A stretch of DNA of 64,000 nt from Isoetes taiwanensis (GCA_021234155.1 JAJEKV010000016.1:1490001-1554000); one strand, 5' to 3'. Shown: positions 33,070 to 45,493, counted from the stretch's first letter. Notes: generated by a model not told the origin, from the sequence alone. Translations and numbers: made by a program.

Positions 33070-35095
33070 ATCCAATTGCCCCGTTATGGCTCCTAACAAG
33101 CTGAACATCATGCGATCGGGCATGCCAGAAGGCATGAAATAACAGTTCGACTGCGCCATCGCATCCAAAAGACTAGAGTTAGCCCATGACACATGTTTGA
33201 GAGAAGTAGACGATTGATTGAATGCCCGGATTGCCAAGTACATGCTGTCTTTACACTATTGGGAGTCCATTGAGCGAGTCAAGTAATTGATGTAGCAAAT
33301 CGAGTTTGGATCTATTTGTCATAATAGCTGGTTCCTAAAGTAAATTGATTGCTTTGGATTCATGCGCAAGTTCCAAACCCCATTTCGAGCTCGCTAAGAT
33401 GGTCGAGCTGAAGAAACATGCCACTTCTATGTCATGTCCCTATGTCGGGAAAGGGGGAAATTTGGGGGTTTGCACATCCGTGCGGTGGATGTCCATTTTT
33501 TCTTTTTGGGGCATTTCATGGGACATGAACTACCATTTCAATGGTGGGATTAACAAATGAAGTTGTTTTGCCACCCCGATACCTAAACCCTACTAAAACT
33601 GTAAGGTTTAGGTTTGGACGCCTTCCCTACTTTTGAAGTAGTTGAGAGCTTGCGTGCAGAGCTCCCTTGAGGGTTTGAAAAGAGATCCCAAGAGGGAGAA
33701 CAAAAAAACCCTCCCTAGGCACTAGTTCCAAACATGCCTCATTGCGATGGCTCGTAACAAGCTGGACATCGTGCGACTGGCTATGACATAAGACACGAAA
33801 TGACAGCTCGATTGTGCGATTGCATCCAAAAGACTAGAGTTACCCGTAGACGCATGTTTGACGAGTAAACGATTGACTAGTGGCCCGAGTTGCCAAGTAC
33901 ATGCTATCTTTACACTATAGCACTGGGCTAGAAGTGGCGAAAGGTCGACTAGTTGCTTAGCAGATCGAGTTTGGTTCTATTGGTATTAATAGTTGGTCCT
34001 TAGAATAAATTGGATGCTTTGGACTCATGCACAGAGTCAAAACCCCACTTTGAGCTCGCTAAAGTGGTCGAACTAAGGGAGCACGCCATTTTCCTGTCGT
34101 GTCCCTCCTTATGTCGGAAAGGGGGAAATTTGGAGGTTGGTACATCCGTGCGGTGGATGTCCATTTTTCCTTTTCAGGGGCATTTTGCGGGACATGAGCT
34201 ACCATTTCAACGGTGGGATTAACAGATAGAGCTGTTTTGATACCCCGATACTTAAACCCTACTAAATATGTAGGGTTTAGGTTTTGGCAGCCTTCCTTGC
34301 ATCTGAAACGGTCGAGAGCTTGCGTGAAGGGTTCTATGAGGGTTTGAAGAGAGACCCCAAGAGGGAGAACAAAAAAACCCTCCCTAAGCACCGGTTTTGC
34401 CTCGTTGCGATGGCTCGTAACAAGCTAGACATCGTGCGACCGACCATGCCAAAAGGCAGGAAATGATAGTTCGACTACGCGGTTGCATCCAAAAGGCTAG
34501 AGTTACCTTTAGACACATGTTTGACAAGTAAGCGATCGATTAGTCGCCCGATTGCCAAGTACATGCTATCTTTATACTATAACACTAGGCTGGAAGTGCA
34601 TTGAGCGAAAGGTCTACTAGTTGTTTTAGCAATCGAGTTTGGTTTTGTTGGTCATAATAGCTGATCCGTAGAGTAAATTGGATGCTTTGGACTCATGCAC
34701 AAAGTACCCCATTTCGAGCTCGTTAAAAGCGGCCAAACTAGGGGAACACGTACGTCATTTTCCTGTCATGTCCCTATGTCGGCAAAGGGGAAAATTTGGG
34801 GTTTGGCAGATTCGTACGATGGATGTCTATTATTTCTTTTACGAGGTGTTTCATGGGATATGAGCTACCATTTCAACTGTGGGATTAACAGATGGAGCTG
34901 TTTTGGTATCCCAATACTTAAACCCTACTAAATCTTTAGGATTTAGGCTTTTGCAGCCTTCCCTACGTCTGAAGTGGTCGAGAGCTTGTGTGTAGGGTTC
35001 CCTCGAGGGTTTGAAGAGAGATTCCAATAGGGAGAACAAAAAAACCCTGCCTAGGCACCGGTTCCAAACTTGCAATGTTGCGATGGCTCATTAGT
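33070..35095 (+). repeat. Satellite array 2: units of about 665-669 bp, diverged
   Basis: The marker TATGTCGG occurs at 33441, 34110 and 34775, giving steps of 669 and 665 bp, with a partial unit before the first. The units align with those of array 1: GGGGGAAATTTG(G)GGGTT, then a CCATTTTTTCTTTTT-type tract, AAACCCTAC...GTAGGGTTT, and AACAAAAAAACCCTCCC. They differ from one another far more than in array 1, so this array is older or less homogenised. Confidence 0.85.
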
Positions 35096-37954
35096 GTCGT
35101 AACCATGTTCTACAAATGCCTAGTATTGGGAGTCAAGGTTCACTTATTGTCTTTGTTTTCTTCACTACTATTGAACTCAGATTTGGAGCTAGCGTTATTT
35201 TGTTAAATGCATGCAACTAATTTTAAATTCTTTGAATCTGGCTTCTTATACCTGTCAATGCAAAACCTAGCGAAGCCTTCTTTGTAATCAGGACAAATAA
35301 TCTATTTAGGAGGACATAATATCAGAATAAGCAAGACTTGTAAAAGTAAGGATGCAAGGGATCACAACAAAGAAAAGGAACATAAATATCAAATCAAACT
35401 CCGGCACACTACCATATTTGCCAAAACCTACCGATTGATGCAATCTCTGTATCAATTCGGCAGCCTCCTGAGATAGATATTAAGTGAGAAAGATATAGAA
35501 AAAACCATCAAGCTCTTTGTTTGTCTGATCTTTGTTTGTCGAATTCAAACTTGCAACAGATTATCGTGGAGAGTTGAGGCGCACTTTAGTTTTTGAGTTT
35601 GATGAATATTTGTTTTAGCTTACACCTTGTGCATATCAAACTATCGATATTGTGGAGATAACATGATGCAGGTTTCTCCAATATTTTTGCTGTCAAAGCT
35701 GTCATTGTTCTAATGTAACAATTATTCATAAAATGTCTAGTTGGCAAAAGTTAGGACTAGAGTCTCATCCTATTGTTAATTCATAATCAAAGTGCCCATG
35801 GATATGACATTGTTTCTGGAATACATTTAAGACAACGTATAAATTGTAGAACATGCTACTTTATGCATTGCTAAGCTTGATTAACAAGGATGACTTTAGT
35901 CTTTTGTAGCTCACCTACTTAATCCTGCAGAGCTTATACTGCAGCGAGGGATTTGCCTTTCCAGGGGATCAAGAATCTTGACTTTTTTTTATATATTGGA
36001 CCTCTACTGGATTGGGCATATACCTATATCTTTGCTAAGCATTTCAGCTCATTACCTTGGTTCCAATTTTAACACCAGTGAAAAGTGAAAGACGCAGAGA
36101 CTGGCTCTTGCTAGTGGCATAAAGAATAATAATGTGAGGGCTGATAACGGTTATTGTGTTAGTTTTGACTGTCGGTGGCAACCAATCGAATACATAGTGA
36201 AATCATTGGCTTATATGGTTAGTTACACATCTGCATCTATACCTTCCGATGATACCATCTACTTGTGACCCAAATTTGTCTACATGATGCCTAAACTAGC
36301 ACATAATTTGGAAATTGCTCAAAATAAATGATGCTGTTATATTTATGTTTTTTTGCATCATTCCCAAACATTTTAAGACCTACCTGATTTATTGTATGAT
36401 TGCATGGTGCCACAGGCTTTAAAAAATGTCTATATTCAACTTTGTGAATGCAATCATTCAAGCTACATTTCTCAAATATGCAAAAAGGGAGAAAGAAAGA
36501 GGGGGTAGAAAATCATCGCATAATAACCTTGCAGTCAAGTTATTAGCTATGGATGTTCTCCATCTAGGCTGAAAACACAAGACTATCATGGTCCCATTGT
36601 TATCGATCACAACATCCAAGACTATCATGGTCGATCACAACACCCATCTATCCCATGGGCACGAGAACATAAGACAATAGGGCATGAAAGAGAAATGTTT
36701 GCGGCGGCCTTGTTTATATAATTTCCAAAGACCTTATTCATGAGCTCAAGATTATCGTTGTGCTTCTTTTGTGCAGAATGCCTGCTTCTAATTGCAGGGA
36801 AACTCTAAGTTAGCAAACATGTCTGGTGGATTGAAGCAATTGGATTTCCATCCTATTCCAGTTCTAGATCATCCAACACCAACATTTTGTTAGGAACATA
36901 GCCTGCATCTCTTAGCCGTGAATAAAGCTTCTCCAACTCAGCATATATCTCCATTGATTGTGGATGTGATCGGTCCCCTACTAAGAACTACTAAGAACTC
37001 GTGTATGACACAATTTATCTCAATGGAGCTGCATCCCGGATTTTTTGTTATACCCTTGTAAAACAATAAATCTGGGTGTACTCAGCGTGAAGAAAATTTC
37101 TCGACCTATTTTTTTTTTCCCCGTTCTGAAGCAAGGCGGCGGCTAGATCCCGGCGACACCCTGATCGTTTCAATCTGAGCGGCCAGAGAGGTAACTTTTA
37201 TGCCTCTTTCTTTTCCCTTTGTTCTTTTTGTTGTTGCTGCTGTGATTCCCGTGATAAATCAGCTATGGCGACCATTCAACCCTAACCTCATTGATCTGGC
37301 CTCTTCCAGGTATCCTTGCATTATCATTGATCTTATTTAGAACGAGTATATATTTAGAATGTCTAGAAATTTTTGTGCCATTTTTGTGAGCTTCTAACCT
37401 TCTGGTCTACTGAATGCTTATTGTTCTCATGTTTTTAAGAAATCGAGCCTTCAGGCGGGAGGTTCGGAATATGCTAACTTACTAACAAGGATTCAATCAT
37501 TTTTTCCCTCCTATCCATGTTAAACAATGAATGACGGTTGCCTTACCGTCTTTAGCTCAAGATTGCTCTCTTTTTGCCGAAGATAGGTGAATCTGTCCAT
37601 TCCATTGCTAATTTTTATTTCTGATTCAGGTAGTTGGCAAACATATTCTGGTGGTAGGCTCAACAAGGTAAGATGGCATCCACATTCTTTTTACAAATCG
37701 AATTTAATTAAATTGTGATGATGAATTTGATATCTGCTGAGATACAGCCAGCTCGTCAAAATTAGATGATGATCCCACTTATCATAGGGGCCAAACTGGG
37801 AATTTGAGGTCTTAAACACTTACTTCATGGCAATCTTGCTGAATATGCGCTTTGCCATCTCTATATGAATATATACTTTTTCTTTTCTGCACAGGCCCCT
37901 GGTTTCTGCGTCGAAGTAGTTCAGAAAACCAAGGAAGATTCGAAATGGGGCTGA
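35096..37954. other. Non-coding interior of the CACTA-like element
   Basis: I see no coding gene. Around 37130-37330, a GC-richer run with GGCCAGAGAG|GTAACT and later TTCCAG resembles a captured 5'-UTR exon and intron of a host gene. The rest is AT-rich. Confidence 0.4.
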
Positions 37955-38425
37955 ATGGAAGGGGACTACTTTGGGTTCCTCACTCACAATTGCTGGAACT
38001 CTTATGTCCAATCCCGACAGATTTGTATTAATACCCAAGACCTAGCAAAGGGTAAGTATGTTCATGCGTTTACTGTTGTCAATTCAGTTTTACCAGACAT
38101 CTTCTTAGGGAACATCCTTGTGAACTTCTATGCAAAATGTGGACGCATCCCTCATGCACACAAAGTCCTTGTAACTATGGTTGCTCAAAATGTATCTACA
38201 TGGAGGACTTTGATTTCAGGATATACCAACCATGGGCATGCCATGATGGATCTTGAGCTGGATTGGATGGGATCTGGAGCTTGTCTTTTCTCTCTAGCTG
38301 CAGCTAAAAATGCTCTGCCAGATCCATTCCAAATGACATGGGTAGACAATTACAAAAATAGCCATTCTTCCCTCTGGCACGGATCAGATAAATTGTTGCC
38401 TTTCACAGCCTACAAGACCCATTAA
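37955..38425 (+). pseudogene. Pentatricopeptide repeat (PPR) protein fragment
   Basis: A 156-codon open frame contains about two PPR motifs: GKYVHAFTVV, DIFLGNILVNFYAKCGRI, AHKVLVTMVAQNVSTW, RTLISGYTNHGHA. These match plant PLS-type PPR proteins, which bind organellar RNA for editing or splicing and normally have 10 or more repeats plus a transit peptide. After GHAMMD the similarity stops. The fragment lies inside the CACTA-like element and is most simply a captured gene piece. There is no sign that it is expressed. Confidence 0.75.
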
Positions 38426-39099
38426 TTAACCTTTTGCAAAATCATCCTATATGCTTGTCAATGTGATAAGTTCCGCCATCGGACTGCTCCTTCAACAAAT
38501 CTTTGAAGAATAAGTATTATTATTTGTGATTCATCCTAATTATGCATGTCTGGGACTTCCAAAAATTCGTACTGAATATGAATAGTTCCATTTTTTAAAC
38601 TAGGCAACATGCACATGACCATTGCAATGTTTATAATTTTTCTATTAATGTTGACCAGAGATCACAGAAGCATTCCTATTTTCCATAAAGCTAGAAATTA
38701 TTAGACTCAAAAGCAGTACTTAGTAAGCTTGTGTCATGTTTTTGAACTTATTGTTTTCGTGGAACGAGCATTACTTGAACTTACTTGAACAATGTGGCGG
38801 TGAATCAAACTAATTTTTAGTGCTGACAGTCTGATAGTCTAACAGGTGCTCAGAATTTCATGCCAATGCTCAATGTTTGTTGTATCACAGGACTATTATG
38901 ATCTCACTTGAGATCCAACCTATTTTGCAACTATCTTGTTTGATAAGATGCATCTAATTTTGTTTAGTTAAGTTAAGTTGCACGTTTAAGTGAAATGTAA
39001 ATGGAAATACAGGGTTCAAATCCCTTGAGCTGTTTGATGGAAGTCTTCTAAAACTTTGGATATTGCATAGTCCAATTCTCATTAGCCACCACAATGAGA

Positions 39100-39853
39100 G
39101 TCAAGATAAGCCACAATGGAAAACCATGGTGCCATGTTGGTAAATCATAGGCATAGACTACGAAAATAATATACATATCAAAATTAGCATGTTTAGACCA
39201 TGAAATTTATCATGCAATAATATTGTGGGAAAAAAATATGTATAAACCAAGTAAATAAATTAGTTCGTATCAAACATTTTAAGCTGTTAGAAAATCTAAC
39301 TGAGATAATTATGTTTTAGTACCATGGAGAAAAATAGGGTAAAAAAGGTCGTATTAGCATATTTAAACCAAGATCGTTTACCACGTTGTGTATTGGTGAT
39401 TAATCACTGTAAAGCATCATGAGAAATATATGCTTAAAATTACCATGTCAATATATTGAAGAAGTTTGATGTGATCAAAAACCAATCTAATAAACTTGAC
39501 ATACTAAACAATAATACATATCATATAGTTTGTTGTTAAATTGCCATGTTTCAATACCATGTCATAAAACAATGTTGTCTTATCACTCTAGAAAATTATG
39601 TTGATGAACCATATCAGAATATCATATGTTTTAAGTTGTTATAGAGACCAATTAAAATTGCCATGCTTCGATACCATGTCATAAAACAATGTTGTCTTAT
39701 CGCCTTAGAAAAATATGTTGATGAACTATATTAGATAACTAGACATGGTTTGTAAACTTTTGAACCCACTAACATGTACTGATTTATGGATTTAGCTTTC
39801 ATCAGCAAACCATTGGAAAACAATCATATTGGTTTAAATTTGGGGGCCTTGTG
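39100..39853. repeat. Right subterminal repeats of the CACTA-like element
   Basis: The segment containing TACCATGTCATAAAACAATG and TGTTGTCTTATC occurs twice (about 39557 and 39671), followed by variants of TATGTTGATGAACYATAT. The outer 130 bp match 12090-12220 in reverse. Confidence 0.55.
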
Positions 39854-39909
39854 ATGCATGGAAGCCGATCTACCTTTTCTCTATTTGCCACACCTGTAGC
39901 CCGCTGTTC

Positions 39910-40347
39910 TTATTTGCCTTGATTGTTATGCTTCTGAGTTGCAGCTACAAGTTCGAATCCAAGCTTAGAGTCATTCAGAGACACTCCAGTGTCAGTCTTA
40001 ACTTGAGTGATAGCATTCCTGAGGAGTCTGACTTTGGCCATTTTAAAGAAGAAACTGGAGCTACCATAGTCCATGTCCTTATTAAATTTAATCTTGCATT
40101 TGATAGAAGAGCTTTTGGCCTCAATTTGCTCAACACTTTTCAGATAATTCTCGAGAAGTTCCTCACCAATATGCAGGTTTAGATTGTGAGGATCTTCTTG
40201 TAGGAGAGATCTAATATCCCTCATCTTGGAGAGCAGTTGCTCTTTTTCATTGATTTTAGCCAAATGTTTGCTTTTAGACCAATCCTTAATCCAGCTCTTG
40301 ACCTTCTTAATTTTGCCATAATACTCAAGCGAATCCTCAGGATTCAC
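39910..40347 (-). pseudogene. LINE ORF2 fragment (between endonuclease and RT)
   Basis: A 145-codon open frame on the minus strand resembles the linker of L1-type ORF2: a Lys/Glu-rich helical stretch with LLENYLKSVEQIEAKSSSIK, then SSSFFFKMAKVRLLRNAITQ and a TDTGVSL turn, matching the usual GDxNSxFFxxxxxxRRxxNxI pattern. Neither the endonuclease nor the RT core is present. It is directly followed, at about 40347, by a piece of aerolysin-gene 3' flank. Confidence 0.55.
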
Positions 40348-40440
40348 AAAAAGCGAATCCTCCTTGGCTTTATTGTTATTGAAGGTTCTTTTCTAGTAAA
40401 ACTAGAATAGTTATTGAAGTCACTTCTGATTTCTGATTTA
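40347..40440 (-). pseudogene. Remnant of an aerolysin-like gene 3' flank
   Basis: This stretch (AGCGAATCCTCCTTGGC ... TCACTTCTGATTTCTG) matches 44224-44318 and 27975-28037, the 3' flanking DNA of copies C and B. The gene itself is absent. It marks a fourth, mostly deleted duplication. Confidence 0.6.
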
Positions 40441-40785
40441 TGGTAGAGCAGATTCTATCCCGGCTTGATCTGCCCTGTTTGTGGAGATTTACTTAGATTC
40501 GTCCGCAAAAGATGGAACAAGCTAACCTCCTGTAAGGGATTCTTAAAGCAATGTTCTTGGTTTTTGAATCAGAAGCCATAATTTCTGGTCTTGAAGGGTA
40601 GAGAGTGCTACAGCTTTGATGGAAGCAATAGCTGGAGCATAATCTGCTTAGATTTTTTGCCCAAGAAGCCCCTTCTGTCCTGTTCTGCCGGAGGCCTTCT
40701 GTGCTGCTTGAATTGTGGCCCAGCAGAGACAAATCGTCATCGACTAGTAAATCATCATTTATATTGCTTAAGCTTATATAAATGA

Positions 40786-40815
40786 CTAGTAACAATGCCC
40801 AGCGTTGCTGGGCAT
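40786..40815 (-). mobile_element. Helitron 3' terminus, minus orientation
   Basis: Read on the minus strand, the sequence ends with a GCCCAGC/GCTGGGC hairpin, an 11-nt spacer and CTAG, followed by T, exactly as at the end of Helitron 1. It differs from Helitron 1 at one spacer position. The body should extend to the right, but I could not find its TC start. Confidence 0.6.
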
Positions 40816-40828
40816 AAGTTGGGTACCT

Positions 40829-41110
40829 CAATGCTCCCAACTCGGAAGGTGATCCTACTTATCTTCTGTCTAAGAATTTTCTTGAGGTCGTCTTTTAAAG
40901 CTAGATACTTTTTTCAACTCAGAAGGTGAGCCTTCATTTTTCAAAGATTCTGCAATATCATATGTAGAACGCAATAATAGTGCGTAATTAATAGGGCAGC
41001 AACGCTCCCAACTCGGAAGGTAAGCCTACTTATTTTCTAACAACTTTTCTAAAACTGCTCTTTTAAAGCTAGATGCGTTTAGAATGCAATAATAATGCAT
41101 AATTAATAGG
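40829..41110. repeat. Diverged direct repeat with CTCCCAACTCGGAAGGT
   Basis: CGCTCCCAACTCGGAAGGT or its variant occurs at about 40833 and 41008, each followed by TTTTAAAGCTAGATRC. The repeat lies just inside the Helitron 3' end. Confidence 0.5.
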
Positions 41111-41569
41111 CCAACAATGTACTATTCATTATTTTCAGCTTTTATTCACGGATTCGAGATCTCTGAAATGGAAATCAAGTGATGACTTGAAAACTGCTAA
41201 ATTAAGTGGAGGACTTGAAAAATGCTAAAAGGGAGAAGTGCAATGGGTTGCGGATATTGCTATAACATGGATGCAGGCCTGTGTAATGCAAAGAAAATGG
41301 ATGAGTTCATGTATTCCAAAATGGACGCTAGAAAGCAATTATACATTGTGTACCCTCGACAACTCCTTGCAGGAATGGTTTTAGGGGTTGGGTCCCTAAT
41401 GAACAGCCTAAATATATGGCAATCAAAAATCTGCGACAGCTTCTAAGCATTAAATAGTTGATCTGGAGTAAATGGTATTTAAGCACAGAGGATGAGAGGA
41501 GATGTTAACATTTTATACAATATAATACCTCTACAGAGTTTGAACACATAATGATGAACAACTTCCTTT

Positions 41570-43224
41570 ACTTTTTTCTTCCTTTAGTTTTACCTAAAAT
41601 TTCCCCGACTTCCTGAGGCGGGATTCTATCCTGCCTACAAAGTGTGCATGTATGGCTAAAGTTTTGCCCAACGGATGTGTGGTGAGTTGGTATAGGCCTA
41701 GTAATGCCAAAATAAATGTGCACTTGGTCAGGGGTTCAACCCTGGCCAGTGTATGTTTAGCTTTCGGAGTTGGTTACTGGGGTTATACGATGATGATCCC
41801 CGACGTGGTAGAACTTGTGCCTATGCGTGTCCTCCACTTTGTCTGCCATAAGGCGGCAAGATAAGCTCCACAATAATTGTGCGAGTATGAACCAATAAAA
41901 ATTGGCTTCCATGTACACTGGGGCTGGTTACTGGTTGTTGCTTAAATTTCCCCGACTTCCTGAGGCGGGATTCTATCCTGCCTACAAAGTGTGCATGTAT
42001 GGCTAAAGTTTTGCCCAACGGATGTGTGGTGAGTTGGTATAGGCCTAGTAATGCCAAAATAAATGTGCACAGGGGTTCAACCCTGGCCAGTGTATGTTTA
42101 GCTTTGGGAGTTGGTTACTGGGGTTATACGATGATGATCCCCGAAGTGGTAGAACTTGTGCCTATGCATGTCCTCCACTTTGTCTGCCATAAGGCGGCAG
42201 GATAAGCTCCACAATAATTGTGCGAGTATGAACCAGTAAAAATTGGCTTCCATGTACACTGGGCTGGTTACTGGTTGTTGCCTAAGATTTCCCCGACTTC
42301 TTGAGGCGGGATTCTATCCTGCCTACAAAGTGTGCATGTATGGCTAAAGTTTTGCCCAACGGATGTGTGGTGAGTTGGTATAGGCCTAGTAATGCCAAAA
42401 TAAATGTGCACTTGGTCAGGGGTTCAACCCTAGCCAATGTATATTTAGCTTTGGGAGTTGGTTACTGGGGTTATACGATGATGATCCCCCACGTGGTAGA
42501 ACTTGTACCTATGCGTGTCCTCCACTTTGTCTGCGGCAGGATAAGCTCCACAATAATTGTGCGAGTATGAACCAGTAAACTGGGGCTGGTTACTGGTTGT
42601 TGCCTAAAATTTCCCCGACTTCCTGAGGCGGGATTCTATCCTGCCTACAAGTTTGCCCAACGGATGTGTGGTGAGTTGGTATAGGCCTAGTAATGCCAAA
42701 ATAAATGTGCACTTGGTCAGGGGTTCAACCCTGGCCCGTGTATGTAGGCTTTGGGAGTTGGTTACTGGGGTTATACGATGATGATCCCCGACGTAGTAGA
42801 ACTTGTGCCTATGCGTGTCCTCCACTTTGTCTGCCATAAGGCGGCAGGATAAGCTCCACAATAATTGTGCGAGTATGAACCAGTAAAGATTGGCTTCCAT
42901 GTACACTGGGGCTGATGGCAGACAAAGGATAAGCTCCACAATAATTGTGCGAGTATGAACCAGTAAAGATTGGCTTCCATGTACATGGGGCTGGTTATGT
43001 TTAGCTTTGGGAGTTGGTTACTGGGGTTATACGATGATGATCCCCGACGTGGTAGAACTTGTGCCTATGCGTGTCCTCCACTTTGTCTGCCATAAGGCGG
43101 CAGGATAAGCTCCACAATAATTGTGCGACTATGAACCAGTAAAAATTGGCTTCCATGTACACTGGGGCTGGTTACTGGTTGTTGCCTCTGGTTACTTGAC
43201 TTTTTTCTTCCTTTAGTTTTACCT
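41570..43224 (+). repeat. Tandem array of a tRNA-like (SINE-like) repeat, units of about 320-347 bp
   Basis: TTCCCCGACTTC occurs at 41601, 41948, 42289 and 42611, so there are four main units plus partial ones up to 43195. Each unit has TGGTGAGTTGGTATAGGCC (near 41680 in unit 1), which resembles a tRNA A box, and about 50 bp later GGGGTTCAACCCTGG, which resembles a B box. In unit 2, six bases just before the B box are missing. The array is bracketed by a 26-bp direct repeat starting ACTTTTTTCTTCC (41570-41595 and 43199-43224). The tRNA origin is inferred from the two boxes alone. No coding function is apparent. Confidence 0.65.
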
Positions 43225-44109
43225 TTAACCTTACGGGTCCTATTTCATTTCTCCTGATTTTAGTTCATGATGCTCTGTTAGGCTTAGATAACAGAATAAT
43301 TATCATTTATTACAGAACTTTTTGGACCAGAAAAACATGCCATTTTGATGAAAATCTGGAAGCTTTGAGGCTAGACTTAGGTTGGCAACAAATGTCTGAG
43401 ATTGAAGCAACCGTGCCCCTTCTGATGTTATTGGCAACGTGTAAAGAACATGTTCTACACCTGGCAGTTTGTCATTACACCCACACTATCCTCCTGTAAT
43501 GTTGCCTTCAATTTGACTAGGCACTACGTTCCATAGTCCTATTGAAACCATGTCAATAGCCATAGCCATACATAGACATAGGCATGGAAGTTTTGTATGT
43601 CATCCAACTGATGACTTGAAAAACATTTGCAACATTGAATCAAAATCTTATTAGCCATATGATGTACCAACATTTTGTTTAATCGTGCTTTTAAATACTT
43701 TCCTAGGCATCCTTGGTTGTTGCGGAGGCTCTGGCTATTATGGTTGCTAGTTTTAATATGGTTAGCTGACCATAGAGATCATATGAGCTTGGATGTGTGC
43801 TCCCATGTGCAATAAATGACTTGACTTGATTGTGTGAGGAATTAATCGAAATCTAGTTTAGATGCAACAGATCAAGAAGAAAGATAAAATCAATGAAGAG
43901 AAAACTGAACATCCAAATCGTCATCTCTGCAACCCACTAAGCAGATCGTGCGCCCCAGAAATAATAGGCAGGATTGGGCTGGATCTGGTTCGGTTGGGTT
44001 GGAGGTTAAAACAATTGCCCACCCTTCTCAAACAAATAGCATCAAATAAATAGGAAAAATATGGAAAATTGACACTGCTTTATATATGAATATGAATGAT
44101 ATCTAGATA
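43225..44109. other. Stretch without a recognisable gene
   Basis: I see no coding sequence, repeat array or RNA gene here. Confidence 0.4.
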
Positions 44110-44260
44110 ATATTAGATGTGAGGCCTAGAATGCCTCGAACACACACAAGCGAATCTTATCCTCCTTGGCTTTATTGTTATCTATTAGATGTGAGGCCTA
44201 GAATGCCTCGAACACACACAAGCGAATCCTATCCTCCTTGGCTTTATTGTTATTGAAGGT
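44110..44260. repeat. Tandem duplication of about 75 bp downstream of copy C
   Basis: ATTAGATGTGAGGCC ... GGCTTTATTGTTAT occurs at about 44110 and again at about 44184, differing at a single position (CTTATCC versus CCTATCC). It lies just beyond the 3' end of copy C. Confidence 0.65.
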
Positions 44261-44351
44261 TCTTTTCTAGTAAAACTAGAATAGAATAGTTATTGAAGTC
44301 ACTTCTGATTTCTGCTGTGACTAGTAAGCATAACTTGCTATTTGCTTTCCT

Positions 44352-44928
44352 TCAAGAAGCAACGATCTTGACAGCAGTAACAGAGACACCATCATACATG
44401 CCTATAAGATTCACCTGAGTCCACAGTCACAACCATAGTTCCACTATAAGGCACACTAATGCTTCCTGAGTAGGTCATAGCTTTGATATCAATAGACTGG
44501 TTTGGACGGAGAGTCCCACTTTGGGACCACGTAAGATTATACTCTGTTGAAGATGATGATTGTTGAGTCTGCGTATTGCTCTGCTGCCATTCGAGCTTGT
44601 TCTCAACTTCAGCAATTCCAGGTACTCCAGATGTGACAGTAAAACCTATGGTGAAAGTGACGGCCGCTGTTTGCTCCCAGGAGGAAGACACACTCTTTAT
44701 CTTAGAGCCCTGGAAGCTCCAATCGGTATCCACAGTTGAGTTGTTAATATCTTGCAAGCTATCAAGAATCTCTAGAACAATGCCCCCAAAGCCACTGAGG
44801 TCGGCATACGTCACGTCCTGAAGCTGGCATTGGATCAAAGGCTTCAGGAAGGCAAAGCCCAACGCATTCAAGTCCGCTCCTGCACGAACCTCTGCACCCA
44901 CAAGTATGCGGAGGCATACGCCGATGAC
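44352..44928 (-). pseudogene. Aerolysin-like pore-forming protein, copy C, C-terminal part
   Basis: This is the pore-forming half of copy C, open from the insertion boundary near 44928 to a stop near 44392. It matches copy B closely but lacks 14 bases near 44403, which shifts the frame and ends the protein about a dozen codons early. The family stop position would be 44352-44354. The front of exon 2 and exon 1 lie 5.6 kb away at 50507-50931. The gene is therefore split by an insertion in exon 2 and also damaged at its end. Confidence 0.8.
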
Positions 44929-45304
44929 GTAACAAGCTGCACCAGCCACTTTATTGGCTCTCAAACCAAGTTCACCGAACCAAGTGGCGCCGCCCAGCGA
45001 ACCCGGAGAAAATTGGCTCCGGCGAACCCACGGTTCGGCCTCGGGCCGAAGCCGCTGAGCCTTGGCTTGGGGTCGGGCGTGGCCTTCCTACCGGTTCGGG
45101 CCTAGGCTAACCGAACCCGGGAGTTAGATTGCAGGCTTGGCAGTGCGGGTTTGGCAGTGCGAGGCAGCAGCCCGCAGAGGCTGAACCGAGGGGCCGAGTA
45201 ATGGCGTTCGCGGCAGCTGCCGAGTAGGTGGCAGGTTGCAGCGGCCACCGGGTTAGCTTGGGGCTAACCCCGGTGTACCGACGCGTAATGGTGGGGCGAC
45301 GGCG

Positions 45305-45493
45305 GTGGGGAGGGCGACCCCGTGTTCCGTGGAGCCCGTGAGCGTGCCGGGCCCCTCTTGCCAAATCCTATCATATGGGTTTTTGCTTTTCACTTTCTCG
45401 CAAGAGGATAAATTTCGCAGGGATGCATTCATGGAGAAGCATTACAAAATCACCGAAGCAAGGAATGGAGCTGCATGGCGCAAATTTTGTTAG
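45305..45493 (+). other. Short open frame, possible exon
   Basis: The end of the frame (SQEDKFRRDAFMEKHYKIT, then EARNGAAWRKFC) has coding-like composition, unlike its GC-rich, repetitive start. The function is unknown. It may be an exon of a gene carried by the insertion. Confidence 0.3.

Larger units (their letters stand above)
32021..39853. mobile_element. CACTA-like DNA transposon, 7833 bp, non-autonomous
   Basis: The left end CACAAGGCCCCCAAA at 32021 and the right end at 39853 are inverted repeats, flanked by a 3-bp direct duplication ATG (32018-32020 and 39854-39856). Ends beginning CAC, a 3-bp target duplication and repeat-rich subterminal regions fit the CACTA (En/Spm) group. No transposase is visible. 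Cargo is satellite array 2 (33070-35095), a UTR-like stretch near 37130-37330 with intron-type borders, and a PPR fragment (37955-38425). A third identical terminus is at 12090. The superfamily call rests on end structure only. Confidence 0.7.

Noticed and set aside
39011-39031. GGGTTCAAATCCC-like B box as a tRNA or SINE
   Set aside because: No convincing A box was found upstream, and no tRNA fold could be drawn.
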